Assembly (NCBI GenBank): GCA_041399155.1
Contig: JAWKTI010000001.1
Span: 620,001-684,000 of the forward strand
Reading direction: 5' to 3'
Source of the DNA: Zavarzinella sp.
GTDB lineage: Bacteria > Planctomycetota > Planctomycetia > Gemmatales > Gemmataceae
Length of the DNA stretch: 64,000 nucleotides
The position numbers and the translations under genes were made by a program. This document shows positions 37,601 to 45,645 of this stretch, in pieces; within the stretch, counting starts at the first letter, position 1; every line of letters starts with the position of its first letter. The notes beneath the pieces were generated by a model. That model was not told the DNA's origin, searched no databases, and saw only the letters and a list, made by a program, of their open reading frames with translations.

Positions 37601-37916
37601 GTTCGCGGCGACGCCGCGAAGCAGGAAGAAGGTTAAACAAAAATGCGAGAAGGAGCGGGAGCAGGAGGATGCCTGCAATCGTATAGATCGCAAGATTTGC
37701 CTGTTCATCCTTTTGGGCAATGAACTCCTTCCAGATGGCCACCAAACCAACCAGAGCAGTCAAGTAAGCTGTTACAATGCCAAGATAGAGCATTGCGCTT
37801 TTAAAGAGTGCAAAAAACCATGCTGATTCTGGGGCGGCGGCGGCTTCATCCGTAAGAGTAGACGCAGGCGTTTTATGCTCAGGGTCATCAAGTTCGATTG
37901 TTGAATCTGAATTCAT
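34638..37916 (-). CDS. Membrane-anchored STAND NTPase with 22 leucine-rich repeats (NLR-like)
   Basis: A 1092-residue protein. Two membrane helices (about 34-61 and 75-96) are followed by a STAND-type P-loop NTPase with Walker A GLSGAGKSS (155-163) and Walker B LLIAFDQFEEYFLL (about 234-247). After a winged-helix-like region comes a third membrane helix (TTTVLVIGLVFIFPW, about 510-525). From about residue 575 to the end there are 22 leucine-rich repeats of 23 residues with consensus LTSLQTLDLSxCxSLQNVNG. This NACHT/nSTAND-plus-LRR plan parallels bacterial NLR-type antiphage sensors, in which repeats bind a trigger and the NTPase oligomerises. Here the effector could be membrane disruption, as no enzymatic domain is seen. 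ATG 37916 has GGGAG 5 bases upstream. The gene is monocistronic and flanked by sulfatase relics. Confidence 0.88.
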   Translation of the reverse strand: MNSDSTIELDDPEHKTPASTLTDEAAAAPESAWFFALFKSAMLYLGIVTAYLTALVGLVAIWKEFIAQKDEQANLAIYTIAGILLLPLLLAFLFNLLPASRRRRERSLRPTGLGKTGYFTTAPREDDPYKFFANGYEPFLQWAASPKAPLLYLTGLSGAGKSSLLGAYLKPQLAAEGLEQKTILLTIRSYNDPLASLKEALLVLWKKKPDDYADLTPMAALRRAERQLAADCRLLIAFDQFEEYFLLRGSAARGENQPLNSTETTIIIDESTLTPIRDFLKDFLTNPPGRTTILLSYRDDHHRLLAPLQLPVREEGKNWMTIEPLDFATAAKFLRSCPGLNVPEERMKHVLHEAARQEGSRVVMRPIVANFLGLILQRMSNHPLLWRRTDDLLRGYVRDCLGDEIKEERGRVLRALLTDFHTARPRSVSDIAQETGLETTALDVQLEQFGHAGLVRCVSADAADHGRRVFQISHDFLATLIERVLDGMHRTFWRIVRPWLAPTTTVLVIGLVFIFPWVQKQRAIEHLANAGFTWNESTSTITVGTEEGRSIKKLDHLKAAFRRLKPRNLDLSGCKALQNVHGLKGLTSLQTLDLSRRDRDQFLNGPPFFMSLQNVDDLKGLTSLQTLDLSGCASLQNVDGLNGLTSLTTLDLSGCASLQNVDGLNGLTSLQTLDLRDCESLRNVDGLKELTSLRTLDLSDCRSLQNVDGLKELTSLRTLDLSDCRSLQNVDGLEKFTSLTQLELRGCSKLQNVEGFRGLTLLQTLDLKQCLSLENVNGLNGLKSLRNLDLSDCRSLQNVDGLNGLTSLQILDLSGCDSLQNVNGLEKLTALQTLDLSGCDSLQNVNGLEKLTALQTLDLNNCSSLQNVDGLEKLTSLQTLYLSSCDSLQNLNGIEKLTALQTISLGGYTSLQNVNGLEKLTSLQTLYLYYCDSLQNLNGIEKLTALQTLYLSSCDSLQNLNGIEKLTALQTLYLSDCDSLQNLNGLKGLTSLQTLHLNDCDSLQNLNGIEKLTSLRTLDLNNCSSLQNVDVLQGLTSLTTLDLGSCKALKNLNGIEKLTSLRTLDLRYCNSLPRESWATLKTSLPNTKIIFP
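34665..36225. repeat. Tandem 69-bp DNA repeats encoding the LRR domain
   Basis: The LRR part of the NLR-like gene is built of 69-base units. Many neighbours are nearly identical at DNA level; the two units around 35361-35498 differ at almost no base. Differences cluster in codons for the exposed LxLxxC positions. Because the period is divisible by 3, antisense strands are also open for hundreds of codons; those frames are not genes. Confidence 0.85.
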
Positions 37917-38037
37917 GGAGACTCCCAACAAGGCAATTAACAAGCAAATCGATAGATAGAAATTTCACAACGGGTTGGCACAGAACCAGGGGTCAGCGTC
38001 CAGACCAAACAGAACTTAAGGCAGACACGGTCATTTT

Positions 38038-38160
38038 TACTCTCCAAAACAGGTTTCCAATATTATAACCACATCCTTTATATCAACCGTGCGGACTTTC
38101 AGATCTTTGAACAACTCGATATCATTAAACTTGCTGGTTCGAGTAACCTTGCCTTGAACC
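38038..38160 (-). pseudogene. Relic of a sulfatase 3-prime end, upstream side of the NLR-like gene
   Basis: On the minus strand this stretch reads TRTSKFNDIELFKDLKVRTV, then DIKDVV, matching the C terminus of the sulfatase at 39862-41814 (TRTSKFTDSELFKDLKIRTV). The stop has been lost and the frame runs on into spacer. The last part also aligns imperfectly with 34549-34612, so the NLR-like gene stands between two diverged copies of the same sulfatase end. Confidence 0.65.
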
Positions 38161-38174
38161 GCTGACTCGGAGTA

Positions 38175-39674
38175 TCACTTCTTCTCGTCAGATTCGAGAG
38201 GACGTTCGCCTTTGAACGGTCCCCAGAGTTTGATGATCTCGTATTGTTTCGCCTGGGAGTATACCGCCGCGTCGTAGTTCGGATTCGGCTTCGGAATCCT
38301 TGCACCGACCTCCTTGAAATAACGCATCATCTCATCGTGCAATTTCCGATGTACCTCCGGCAACTGGTCGGCGATATTTTTCACCTCCCGTTCGTCGCTC
38401 AGATCAAACAACATGGGAACATCAGGTGCCTCGTAGAAATGCATCACTTTTCGGTTGCCCGAAACGATAGCCGAATGGGGCATACTGGTGCGATAATGCG
38501 GATAGTGGAAGTAGAGGAAACGGTCGCGGAACGTCGACTCTGTTTTGTCTCCACGCACGATGCCGGCAAGACTGACACCATCGATGTCTTTGAGTTTCCT
38601 GGGATCACCTCCGGCCCATTCCACGAACGTGGGAAGGAAATCGTAATTCACCACATTATCACTACAGACCGAGCCGCCCTTGATGCCAGGGCCTGTGACG
38701 ATCATGGGCACACGTAATCCCCCTTGCCACGTCCACCATTTCGCCGCATGCAAGGGTTGCTCCAAATTGGGAAAGAACGAGTGCCGGTAGCCATTGTCGG
38801 CAGTTACGATCACATACGTGTTGTCACGAATGCCGAGCTGTTGGAGTTTGTCCAGAATTGCACCGATCCGACCATCGAGGTCTTCTCCCATCCCAAGCCA
38901 GGTCGCGGGGTCGTTTTTGAGGGACAGTTTCTTAGTTTGGGTTTTGTAGTAAGCCTGGAGAGTCGGATGTTTGGCGTACTTCTCGCGAGTTTCAGGCAGG
39001 CAATCTCGGCCTTCGTGCATTGCATAGTGCGAGATTTGCAGATAAAAAGGTTTACCAACTTTCGATTGAGATTCGATGAATTCGAGCGATCTCTTTGTGA
39101 CACTGAACATCAATTTGGGGTCGCCGGGGAGATTTTCATTTCCAGGCTTATTTGATGTATCGCCGTCATGCGCAGCATAGCCTTCATCCTCGGGGTTTCC
39201 ACGCATGTGCCATTTGCCGAAATGCGCAGAAACATAACCCAGGGGCTTGAGTGCCTCCGGGATCGTGATTGCATCTTTGTCGATCGTGGCATCCGAGGTG
39301 CATGGAATAACGGGGAACTGTGAATACGTTTTGTTGGTATCGAAGATCGCATCGCCTTTTGGCGGGGTCATAAATACCGTGAATCCGTTCCGAGCCGCAG
39401 ATCGGCCAGTTTGCAGACAGACTCGAGAAGGCGAGCACTGTGGTGCACCGGCGTAAGCGTTTCGAAACTTCATACCGTCACGGGCCATTTTTTCGAGGTT
39501 CGGCATGCTTAGGATCGGCATCTGGGAATTCGGCATGGAGTCGTCCATCCGCACGGGTGTACCGTACCAGGCCCAGTCGTCGACAAAAATCATCACGATG
39601 TTTGGCTTCTCTGCCGCGTACGCAAGATTCGCCAGATTCAGAAATAAAAAGAGTGCTATTCGTAATGTTGTCAT
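38175..39674 (-). CDS. Secreted sulfatase
   Basis: A 499-residue sulfatase with signal peptide MTTLRIALFLFLNLANLAYA, Asp32-Asp33 (FVDDWAW), and formylglycine site CSPSR (80-84) followed by VCLQTGR. The distal motif is VTADNGYRHSFFP. The segment HYAMHEGRDCLPETREKY is typical of secreted planctomycete sulfatases acting on sulfated polysaccharides. It ends in a charged tail (GPFKGERPLESDEKK). It follows the larger sulfatase by about 190 bases on the same strand. Confidence 0.9.
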   Translation of the reverse strand: MTTLRIALFLFLNLANLAYAAEKPNIVMIFVDDWAWYGTPVRMDDSMPNSQMPILSMPNLEKMARDGMKFRNAYAGAPQCSPSRVCLQTGRSAARNGFTVFMTPPKGDAIFDTNKTYSQFPVIPCTSDATIDKDAITIPEALKPLGYVSAHFGKWHMRGNPEDEGYAAHDGDTSNKPGNENLPGDPKLMFSVTKRSLEFIESQSKVGKPFYLQISHYAMHEGRDCLPETREKYAKHPTLQAYYKTQTKKLSLKNDPATWLGMGEDLDGRIGAILDKLQQLGIRDNTYVIVTADNGYRHSFFPNLEQPLHAAKWWTWQGGLRVPMIVTGPGIKGGSVCSDNVVNYDFLPTFVEWAGGDPRKLKDIDGVSLAGIVRGDKTESTFRDRFLYFHYPHYRTSMPHSAIVSGNRKVMHFYEAPDVPMLFDLSDEREVKNIADQLPEVHRKLHDEMMRYFKEVGARIPKPNPNYDAAVYSQAKQYEIIKLWGPFKGERPLESDEKK

Positions 39675-39861
39675 TGTCAGAATCCTCCTCGTTTTGTTGC
39701 AGTCGTTGAGCTTGATTTATTTGTCGATCCGGGTTTTCGGGTTCAGTCCCCAGTTGCCCAGTGCCATTTTCCGACCATCTCCTAAGTGCAGCCGACCGAG
39801 ATTGCCAAAAGCAATGTCAAGGTATGCACATGTTTCCTTCGGAGAAGCAGGTTGTGAGGTG

Positions 39862-41814
39862 TCACTTACCCACATCGTTCACATCGACGGTGCGGATCTT
39901 CAGATCTTTGAACAATTCGCTATCAGTAAACTTGCTGGTTCGAGTATCTTTGCCGCTGGTCCATAACGGTGTCGTTGTCCCGTCCAGGTGGCGGATGCGG
40001 AGATTGTCGATGTAGACGGTGAACGTGCCCGGGGTGCCACCGGGAAATACCACACCGTGTTTGCCCAAGGGACCAGGTGCCGTGCTCGACAAGCCAATGA
40101 TCCGGTGTTCCCAGGTGCTTTTGCCATCAGCGATGCCAGGGCCCGTGCTCTGGTCGCGGCCGAACTGGTCTGCTGCAGTCCCAGGCTTGAACAGTGGGCC
40201 GAATGGCTTGGAATTATTCCCTTCCAGCGTAGAGAAGTACGGGTGCCGCTTCGGAGTGCCTGGTGAAAAAGCGATGTCGAACTCGACCCAGTCGGTAGCG
40301 AATTGCGATGCAGCCCAGTTCGCCACAGTAACGGCAAGGCGGTCTTTCGGCTTGGCTTTGTCGGTAATGGTCACCGTCACGGCCAGCACCTCCCCAGATG
40401 GGGCCGGTTTGGCGTGATACCTGGCTGGGGCCGGTCGATGACTGACCGCAATACCCATCGAGTCTGCCCATTCATCCATCCTGGCCGTAAGTTCCTTCAC
40501 CACGTCCGGGTGGGCATCTGCAACGTTCCTGGCCTCCACCTCATCGGTGGTAATATCGTACAACTCAAAGCGGTCAAAAAAACGGTGCAGCTTCCACTTG
40601 TCCGTGCGAAGTGCGTCTTCGTCCCGCCAGATGAAGTAGTAGTTTTCCACTGGGCTGGGCTTGCGATCGCGGAGAGCAGGCCACACATCCTTCCCGTCAA
40701 GTGGTCGGGTCTTCGGCATGGTGGAACCAGTCATCGAGATCAGCGTTGGGAACATGTCTAGACCACCACACAGGCCGTTCCACTTCGTCCCGCCAACAAG
40801 ACCACCCTTGGGCCAGTGAATCACTGTTGGCAGTCGCACCCCGCCATCGTAGATGGTGTGCTTGTGCCCACGCAGTGGCAGGCTGCTGCCTTCGGCCATC
40901 GCTCCATTGTCGCTGGTGAATACCAAGATGGTGTTGTCGAGCAACTTCAGCTTTTCTAGCTCCGCCACGATGGCAGCGACATTTTTGTCCATCGACTGAA
41001 GCATGGCGGCGTGGATTCGCTTGTTCTCAGCGGTTGCTTTCGCGTTTGCCGCTGGAAGTTTAGCAGCCTGCTTTGCATCGATGGCAGCGAGGTCGTTTTC
41101 CTTCGCCTGAAGCGGGGCATGGGCAATATGAAACGGAATGTAGCAGAAGAAGGGCTTCTCCTTGCTATCTCGGATGAAGTCGATGGCATACTTCGTCACC
41201 AGGTCGTCCGTGTAGCCTTCATCCTTTTCTCGGAACTCGAGGTTGTGCCACCAGGAAACGGGCCCACGACCCTGTACTGTCTTGCGGGTAAAGTAATCCG
41301 CACCACCACCGTAATACACCCAGGCTTCATCGAAACCGTGTGCGTTCACACCGTGTCCGAAGTTGGGCTTCTTGTTCGGCATGTTCTTGAAAGCCTCGGC
41401 AAACGCAGCACGATACTCAGGCGAGTCCGGGTCGTTGCCGTTGTGCCATTTACCGAATACCCCCGTGCGGTAGCCATTGGCTTTGAACCCTTCGGCAATG
41501 GTGGTTTCTTCGAGTTCAAGTTCACCTCCCACTTCCGGGCCAGTGCCCACACGAATCGGGTGGCGGCCAGTGAGAAACATCGCACGAGTGGGCGAGCAGA
41601 CGCACCAACCCATGAATTGGGTTAACTCCAAGCCCCGGCGGAACAGCTTATCGATATTCGGTGTCGGTACACCCCCACCGTGGACGCTGAGGTCTCCCCA
41701 GCCCACATCGTCCGACAGGATGTAAACCACGTTCGGCTTATCTGCGGCAAAAGAGTGCCCATATATGGCGAGCAGGAGCAAAGCAATGAGTGAGCGACGG
41801 ATACTGTGGAGCAT
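39862..41814 (-). CDS. Large secreted sulfatase with an extra C-terminal beta-rich module
   Basis: A 650-residue protein starting at ATG 41814 with a GAGGAAC Shine-Dalgarno; upstream codons in the frame are not homologous. Signal peptide (SLIALLLLAIYGHSFA), Asp35-Asp36, and formylglycine site CSPTR (73-77) mark a sulfatase catalytic domain of about 470 residues (distal motif FTSDNGAMAEGS). The last 170 residues form a separate beta-rich domain (LAVTVTITDKAKPKDRLAVT, FTVYIDNLRIRHLDG), perhaps carbohydrate-binding. Its C-terminal 30 codons recur as relics on both sides of the NLR-like gene. Confidence 0.9.
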   Translation of the reverse strand: MLHSIRRSLIALLLLAIYGHSFAADKPNVVYILSDDVGWGDLSVHGGGVPTPNIDKLFRRGLELTQFMGWCVCSPTRAMFLTGRHPIRVGTGPEVGGELELEETTIAEGFKANGYRTGVFGKWHNGNDPDSPEYRAAFAEAFKNMPNKKPNFGHGVNAHGFDEAWVYYGGGADYFTRKTVQGRGPVSWWHNLEFREKDEGYTDDLVTKYAIDFIRDSKEKPFFCYIPFHIAHAPLQAKENDLAAIDAKQAAKLPAANAKATAENKRIHAAMLQSMDKNVAAIVAELEKLKLLDNTILVFTSDNGAMAEGSSLPLRGHKHTIYDGGVRLPTVIHWPKGGLVGGTKWNGLCGGLDMFPTLISMTGSTMPKTRPLDGKDVWPALRDRKPSPVENYYFIWRDEDALRTDKWKLHRFFDRFELYDITTDEVEARNVADAHPDVVKELTARMDEWADSMGIAVSHRPAPARYHAKPAPSGEVLAVTVTITDKAKPKDRLAVTVANWAASQFATDWVEFDIAFSPGTPKRHPYFSTLEGNNSKPFGPLFKPGTAADQFGRDQSTGPGIADGKSTWEHRIIGLSSTAPGPLGKHGVVFPGGTPGTFTVYIDNLRIRHLDGTTTPLWTSGKDTRTSKFTDSELFKDLKIRTVDVNDVGK

Positions 41815-42041
41815 AGCCTGTTCCTCGGGAAATAAAGAGTAATGGTTTAAACACCCAAAAACCAGATACGTTCCGCCAGGGAAGAAAAACACACAGTTTC
41901 TTCGCAATCTTCATCTTCCAGTCAGGTCATTGTGGGCGATGAAGACAAAAGCCAAACCGAGGCGAATGCTGGCGGGTCACAAAGACATTTTCAGTTTCTG
42001 GGGCACTTCACCACATAGCGACACATGTGTAGCGGTGCTAT

Positions 42042-42223
42042 AGATCAAATCCAAAGCATGGAATTATTTCCACGCACATATAATATATCCTCGAGTCTGA
42101 CAAATTTGACATTTTTCTCTCGCTGGGACGATTTCTGGTGAAAGATTTCTGTCGCAACTGCTTATTCAGTAACAAGTTGCGTCGAATCACACTTTTTTGT
42201 GAATTTTTGCAAAATTGATATCA
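42042..42223. repeat. Left copy of a 182-bp direct repeat bounding the toxin cassette array
   Basis: This segment matches 45646-45828 with about six substitutions and one-base indels, in the same orientation. It begins AGATCAAATCCAAAG and ends TTGATATCA. The two copies bracket 3.4 kb containing only toxin/immunity remnants, and the outer flanks are a sulfatase gene and ftsH. The rest of the gap 41815-42041 shows no gene. Confidence 0.9.
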
Positions 42224-42650
42224 CCCCACTGGCTTGATTTGCCAGAAAGTGTCGTTACAGGTGGGGAATTTGGTTTGCAGATGTACATCTTTGATCTGAA
42301 TGTTGCAGAAGGGGAGTCCCGACTGTACGACAGGCAGATACTGTTGATCCTCAGACTGTAGCAGGTCGCCTGGCTGCAGGAACTTCGAGGGAATCCAGCC
42401 CTGATCTTTCACATAAAACGGATGCTCGGCCGTGGTGCGGATGATCCTGCCACCCACATGTAGATTAGGATTGGGGCAACGCGAATGAATACTTCTTCAA
42501 CAGCTTTTGCTTCAATGCCGCCGTTCGGATCGAATTCGTCTTGCGAAAGCAACAGATCGCCAAGAGCAATCTCATCAGCCCTCATACTGTCAGTAGGCGT
42601 TCACAAAGGCGTATCGCCCGCAACCCAATTGGCTGAGTTGTGCTTGACTT
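42221..42650 (-). pseudogene. Degenerate pre-toxin Hint domain fragment
   Basis: Read on the minus strand from about 42650 this is a second copy of the Hint domain at 44510-43842: WVAGDTPL, then an in-frame TGA, then SMRADEIALGDLLLSQDEF, a one-base deletion near 42470, then GGRIIRTTAEHPFYVKDQGW in a shifted frame. Hint domains autoprocess or release the C-terminal toxin of polymorphic toxins. With a stop codon, a frameshift and no downstream toxin, this copy is dead. The unit starts right after the motif at 42656-42675 shared with the other Hint copy. Confidence 0.8.
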
Positions 42651-42697
42651 GTAGGTGTTCAAGTTGTCAAAGAACAGCGACTTTCCCAAAAGCCGAA

Positions 42698-43618
42698 TTA
42701 CCAACCAACAATCGGTTCTGGAAAATCATGTTTGTATCTTTCTATCGCAACTTGAATATCTGGTATTTCATTTTCGGGTATCTCTTCAAAAATTGGTGGT
42801 GGAAAGTTCAGCTGATTTTGAAGTAATTGATGGTCAACAACTGGGGTTTCCAAACCAAGCTCTTTCCTGATTCGATACAGTGCCATTATTTCGACAGGGA
42901 ATACCGTATAAGGTGCGAACAAGAATGCTGGATATGCTCCTCGTTCAACACTTTCTTTGCAATGGAGATCACAAATGCTTAAAATATCCTCGGCAAGCAA
43001 TTCAGGATAATCCCAATGGTCAAAGATTACCTGATAACCACCTAGAGGATTTTTGATGTCCGAACGCAAGTCAATTTCAACACCTAACCATTTGCCAAAA
43101 AGTTTTAAGACGAATGGAAAAAACGGCATTGTATAAAACCAAACTTCATCACCCCCTTTCGTTAAATAAAAATTCTCGATTGCTAGTTTGGCGTAAGGGA
43201 TTGCAAATGAATCATATCCCATTGCTGCTGCTTGGCAAAGAGCATGAGGATACAATTCAGCAAAAATGACTGCCCTGTTTTTGTATTGCTTGTCTAACAT
43301 CGTGTATGTTGCATGCAATTTAGCGGCCCAAGCCCGGATCGTTAAGCCTTGTTGCAACGATTTCCATCCAGATTGATTTCCAGATAATACTTCATGTGCA
43401 CCTTTGTTTAGAAATGCTACTGCAATGCAATTCACATGCAGTTCAATCACACCATAGACCTGACGGTATGTCTTATTTTGCAAAGAAAGAGTACATGATT
43501 CCTTGATTTTCTCCAAGTAGTATTCATGCATTTCAGAATCAGTGGCAAGTCTATATAAATCAGGAAGCTTTGATTTAATCCAGTTCTTGTTTCGATACTT
43601 CGGGGTCTTGTTGTTCAT
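42698..43618 (-). CDS. Candidate immunity protein (Imm49-like size)
   Basis: A 306-residue soluble protein, helical and rich in aromatic residues (LYPHALCQAAAMGYDSFAIPYAKLAIENFYL), with no enzyme motif. Position argues for an immunity protein: it starts 13 bases after the last toxin remnant of the Hint cassette and is followed by the next Hint fragment, the standard toxin-immunity order. Size and helical character are reminiscent of the Imm49 family, but I cannot confirm that. The coding DNA is richer in A+T than the surrounding genes, as is usual for such cassettes. Confidence 0.6.
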   Translation of the reverse strand: MNNKTPKYRNKNWIKSKLPDLYRLATDSEMHEYYLEKIKESCTLSLQNKTYRQVYGVIELHVNCIAVAFLNKGAHEVLSGNQSGWKSLQQGLTIRAWAAKLHATYTMLDKQYKNRAVIFAELYPHALCQAAAMGYDSFAIPYAKLAIENFYLTKGGDEVWFYTMPFFPFVLKLFGKWLGVEIDLRSDIKNPLGGYQVIFDHWDYPELLAEDILSICDLHCKESVERGAYPAFLFAPYTVFPVEIMALYRIRKELGLETPVVDHQLLQNQLNFPPPIFEEIPENEIPDIQVAIERYKHDFPEPIVGW

Positions 43619-43631
43619 TGTATAATTTGTC

Positions 43632-43841
43632 CTAGTGTCGCCAAAGCTTAAAACTTACGTAAGTACTCTTCGGCATTGAAAGTGGGGGATGCCAGCCCGT
43701 TCCTGATCCAATATTCCCTACGTGTATGATACCACCTCTAACATGCCCATTATTAAGTTCAATTGCCTTTAACAGCTCACCAGCCAGTTTCTTTTCGCCT
43801 GGTGTCATATGTTTCAGTCAGTGCTCGGTTCAACCTGCTTG
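43632..43841 (-). pseudogene. Frameshifted remnant of a second C-terminal toxin domain
   Basis: Downstream of the Hint-nuclease stop the DNA still reads like protein, but in pieces. One frame gives MTPGEKKLAGELLKAIELNN, then GHVRGG; the next frame then gives YHTRREYWIRNGLASPTFNA and EEYLRKF with a stop at 43648-43650. A single frameshift between them explains the break. The HxRREYW segment is reminiscent of the ends of HNH/GH-E type polymorphic toxins; this family call is tentative. The alternative is a 58-residue ORF at 43632-43808. Confidence 0.5.
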
Positions 43842-44510
43842 TTACAAAATATTGTCGACCTTTTGCTTGTGCCGACTAAGTGAAAAATTATTGGCGGTTG
43901 AGCCTTTTGCTTCCCAAAAGTAGTATTTGCCATTCTTTTTTGTAACCAAATCGATTCCGTGGCCACTATTGTTCTGTAACGAACCAAGTATTTTGTGTCC
44001 ACCTTTCCGCAATACTGCGCGGGCAGCCCGCTCGCCTGTATGCCCAGTTTTGCTGTAGCGCATTGATTGTGGGCCCAGGCGCTCCAGCCCCAGGGTGGGG
44101 TCGCCGACGAAGTAGGTGTGGTAGTCGCTGATGCGGAAGTTATAAACCGTTTCGACTTCGCCACTATCGGCCACGCCTTCGACAGGCAGATACTGTTGTT
44201 CCTCCGACTGTAGCAGATCCCCGGGCTGCAGAAACTTCGCGGGCACCCACACCTGGTCTTTCTCATAAAACGGATGCTCGGCTGTGGTGCAGATGATCCT
44301 GCCACCCACATGCAGATTAAGAATCGGTGCAACGTGAATGAATACTTCTTCAACCGCTTTTGCTTCAATGCCGCCGTTCGGATCGAATTCGTCTTGCGAA
44401 AGCAACAGATCGCCGATAGCAATCTCATCAGCTCTCATACTGCCAGTAGGCGTCCGCAAAGGTGTATCGCACTGAACATTAAGCTGAGTGATTAGGTTTC
44501 GAGTTGTCAA
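43842..44510 (-). CDS. Hint domain plus PD-(D/E)xK-like nuclease: orphan polymorphic toxin C terminus
   Basis: A 222-residue frame with no ATG near its start (TTG at 44510), so it is probably a detached C-terminal cassette of a larger secreted toxin. Residues 15-145 form a Hint domain (TPLRTPTGSMRADEIAIGD, TTAEHPF at 75-81, YNFRISDYHTYFVGD). The usual catalytic Cys of the CFxxGT start is missing. Residues 155-222 look like a restriction-endonuclease-fold nuclease: Glu160 in GERAARAVL, Asp187 in GHGIDLV, and Glu200-x-Lys202 in YYFWEAKGS. A DNase toxin for contact-dependent competition is the likely origin. The stop comes soon after the active site, so the domain may be truncated. Confidence 0.75.
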   Translation of the reverse strand: MTTRNLITQLNVQCDTPLRTPTGSMRADEIAIGDLLLSQDEFDPNGGIEAKAVEEVFIHVAPILNLHVGGRIICTTAEHPFYEKDQVWVPAKFLQPGDLLQSEEQQYLPVEGVADSGEVETVYNFRISDYHTYFVGDPTLGLERLGPQSMRYSKTGHTGERAARAVLRKGGHKILGSLQNNSGHGIDLVTKKNGKYYFWEAKGSTANNFSLSRHKQKVDNIL

Positions 44511-44548
44511 AGAACAGATTTGAAGGCGGATTTAATCTATATGATAAA

Positions 44549-45121
44549 TCATGTGCTTGCAACTAACGAATTCGAAGAAAGCTGAATAAATTCGAAAGAT
44601 AAAACGTCATTTTTCTTGAATTTTGGCATTTTCCTTGCTTTCCGCAAATGATCTCCATCGATTGCGATTATTGGTGCATCTGTTTCATTTTCCCAAATTA
44701 TAGCCACTATTAAGCTACTATCGGAATACATATCAGCATAAAAATAATGCCATTCATTATATTTGCATTCTAATCGACCCAGCAAGTTATGTGAAGACAA
44801 CCTGGGAGCAGTTATACTGGAACGATCTAATCTAGGAATTACGCATTCAGTTTTCAACAATGGTGATGGATAATCCCCAACAGTATCACTTGAATGCAAT
44901 AGTTCAAATGAATCATGCATTGGTATGATTTTTGTTAGCCAATCAAACTCAAACTCAAAGTCATTGATTGTGCACGATCTTCGAAGATCTATCCAATAGC
45001 AATTGTCTAAGAAGCCCGACCATGACAATGAAAAATCTAATGCAGTATTTTGCACTATATCGCATGAAGTTATTATTACGCCAGTAATAGACAAAATAAT
45101 TGATGACATAATATTGCTCAC
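44549..45121 (-). CDS. Hypothetical protein, probable immunity partner of the upstream toxin remnant
   Basis: A 190-residue protein beginning at GTG 45121 or ATG 45109. It is rich in Ser, Asp and aromatic residues (FEFEFDWLTKIIPMHDSFEL, EWHYFYADMYSDSSLIVAII) and looks like a small beta-rich globular domain; the first 20 residues are mildly hydrophobic. No family is recognised. It starts 8 bases after the stop of the toxin fragment at 45129-45335 and ends before the next Hint cassette, so an immunity role is the best guess from position. Its DNA is clearly richer in A+T than the flanking housekeeping genes. Confidence 0.55.
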   Translation of the reverse strand: MSNIMSSIILSITGVIITSCDIVQNTALDFSLSWSGFLDNCYWIDLRRSCTINDFEFEFDWLTKIIPMHDSFELLHSSDTVGDYPSPLLKTECVIPRLDRSSITAPRLSSHNLLGRLECKYNEWHYFYADMYSDSSLIVAIIWENETDAPIIAIDGDHLRKARKMPKFKKNDVLSFEFIQLSSNSLVAST

Positions 45122-45128
45122 AAATCAG

Positions 45129-45335
45129 CTAAATGGGTGATTCAGGTAATGGCCACAATTTTGCGTGACGTCTGTAGAAATAGCGATTTGCCACATCCGC
45201 TTTAGCTTGTATTTCCCATTGCTTTACTTGCTTAGGTTCATATCCTAATCTGTGCATTTTATAGGTCGTTTTATAAATGCATGCAAGATCTTTCTTATAT
45301 CTACGTCTTGCATAGTTGGGTATCGGATTACTTGT
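45129..45335 (-). pseudogene. C-terminal fragment of a toxin domain
   Basis: A 68-codon open stretch without a start codon, entered from an in-frame TGA, reads NYARRRYKKDLACIYKTTYK and KQWEIQAKADVANRYFYRR before a stop at 45129-45131. The strongly basic, Tyr-rich composition is typical of nuclease-type toxin C termini. The next gene follows at once, as immunity genes do. Upstream the frame breaks into hairpin repeats, so the N-terminal part has been lost. Confidence 0.6.
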
Positions 45336-45351
45336 TCAAGACTTCGCCCTG

Positions 45352-45525
45352 GATTCCCGCCTACGCGGGAATGACGGTTTTCAGTTGGGCATCAGTTAAC
45401 TGGTTGTTCTACTCCCTGAGGTTGTACTCGCCTACGTGGGAATGACGATTTGCAGATTGGCAGCGGTTAACTGGTTGTTCTTCGGATTCACTGCCTCAGG
45501 TAGTACCCGTCTACGCGGGAATGAT
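45352..45525. repeat. Three dispersed GGATTCCCGCC-type hairpins in tandem
   Basis: Three related copies of a hairpin (TTCCCGC stem, four-base loop, GCGGGAA stem) start near 45352, 45428 and 45500, with diverged spacers (GGTTAACTGGTTGTTC shared between two). The same hairpin also occurs at 22148-22172, 54086-54112 and 59701-59727. The gap 45336-45868 contains no gene that I can see. Confidence 0.8.
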
Positions 45526-45645
45526 GGATGCCAAACTGCGGTTTTCAGGCAAAACCTGCCCGTGGTGAAAGATCCAGTCAATCCAAATGAATTGGTGGCA
45601 CTTTACACCACAGGGCAGTACTTGCGTCGTTCTTCGAGTTGTCAA

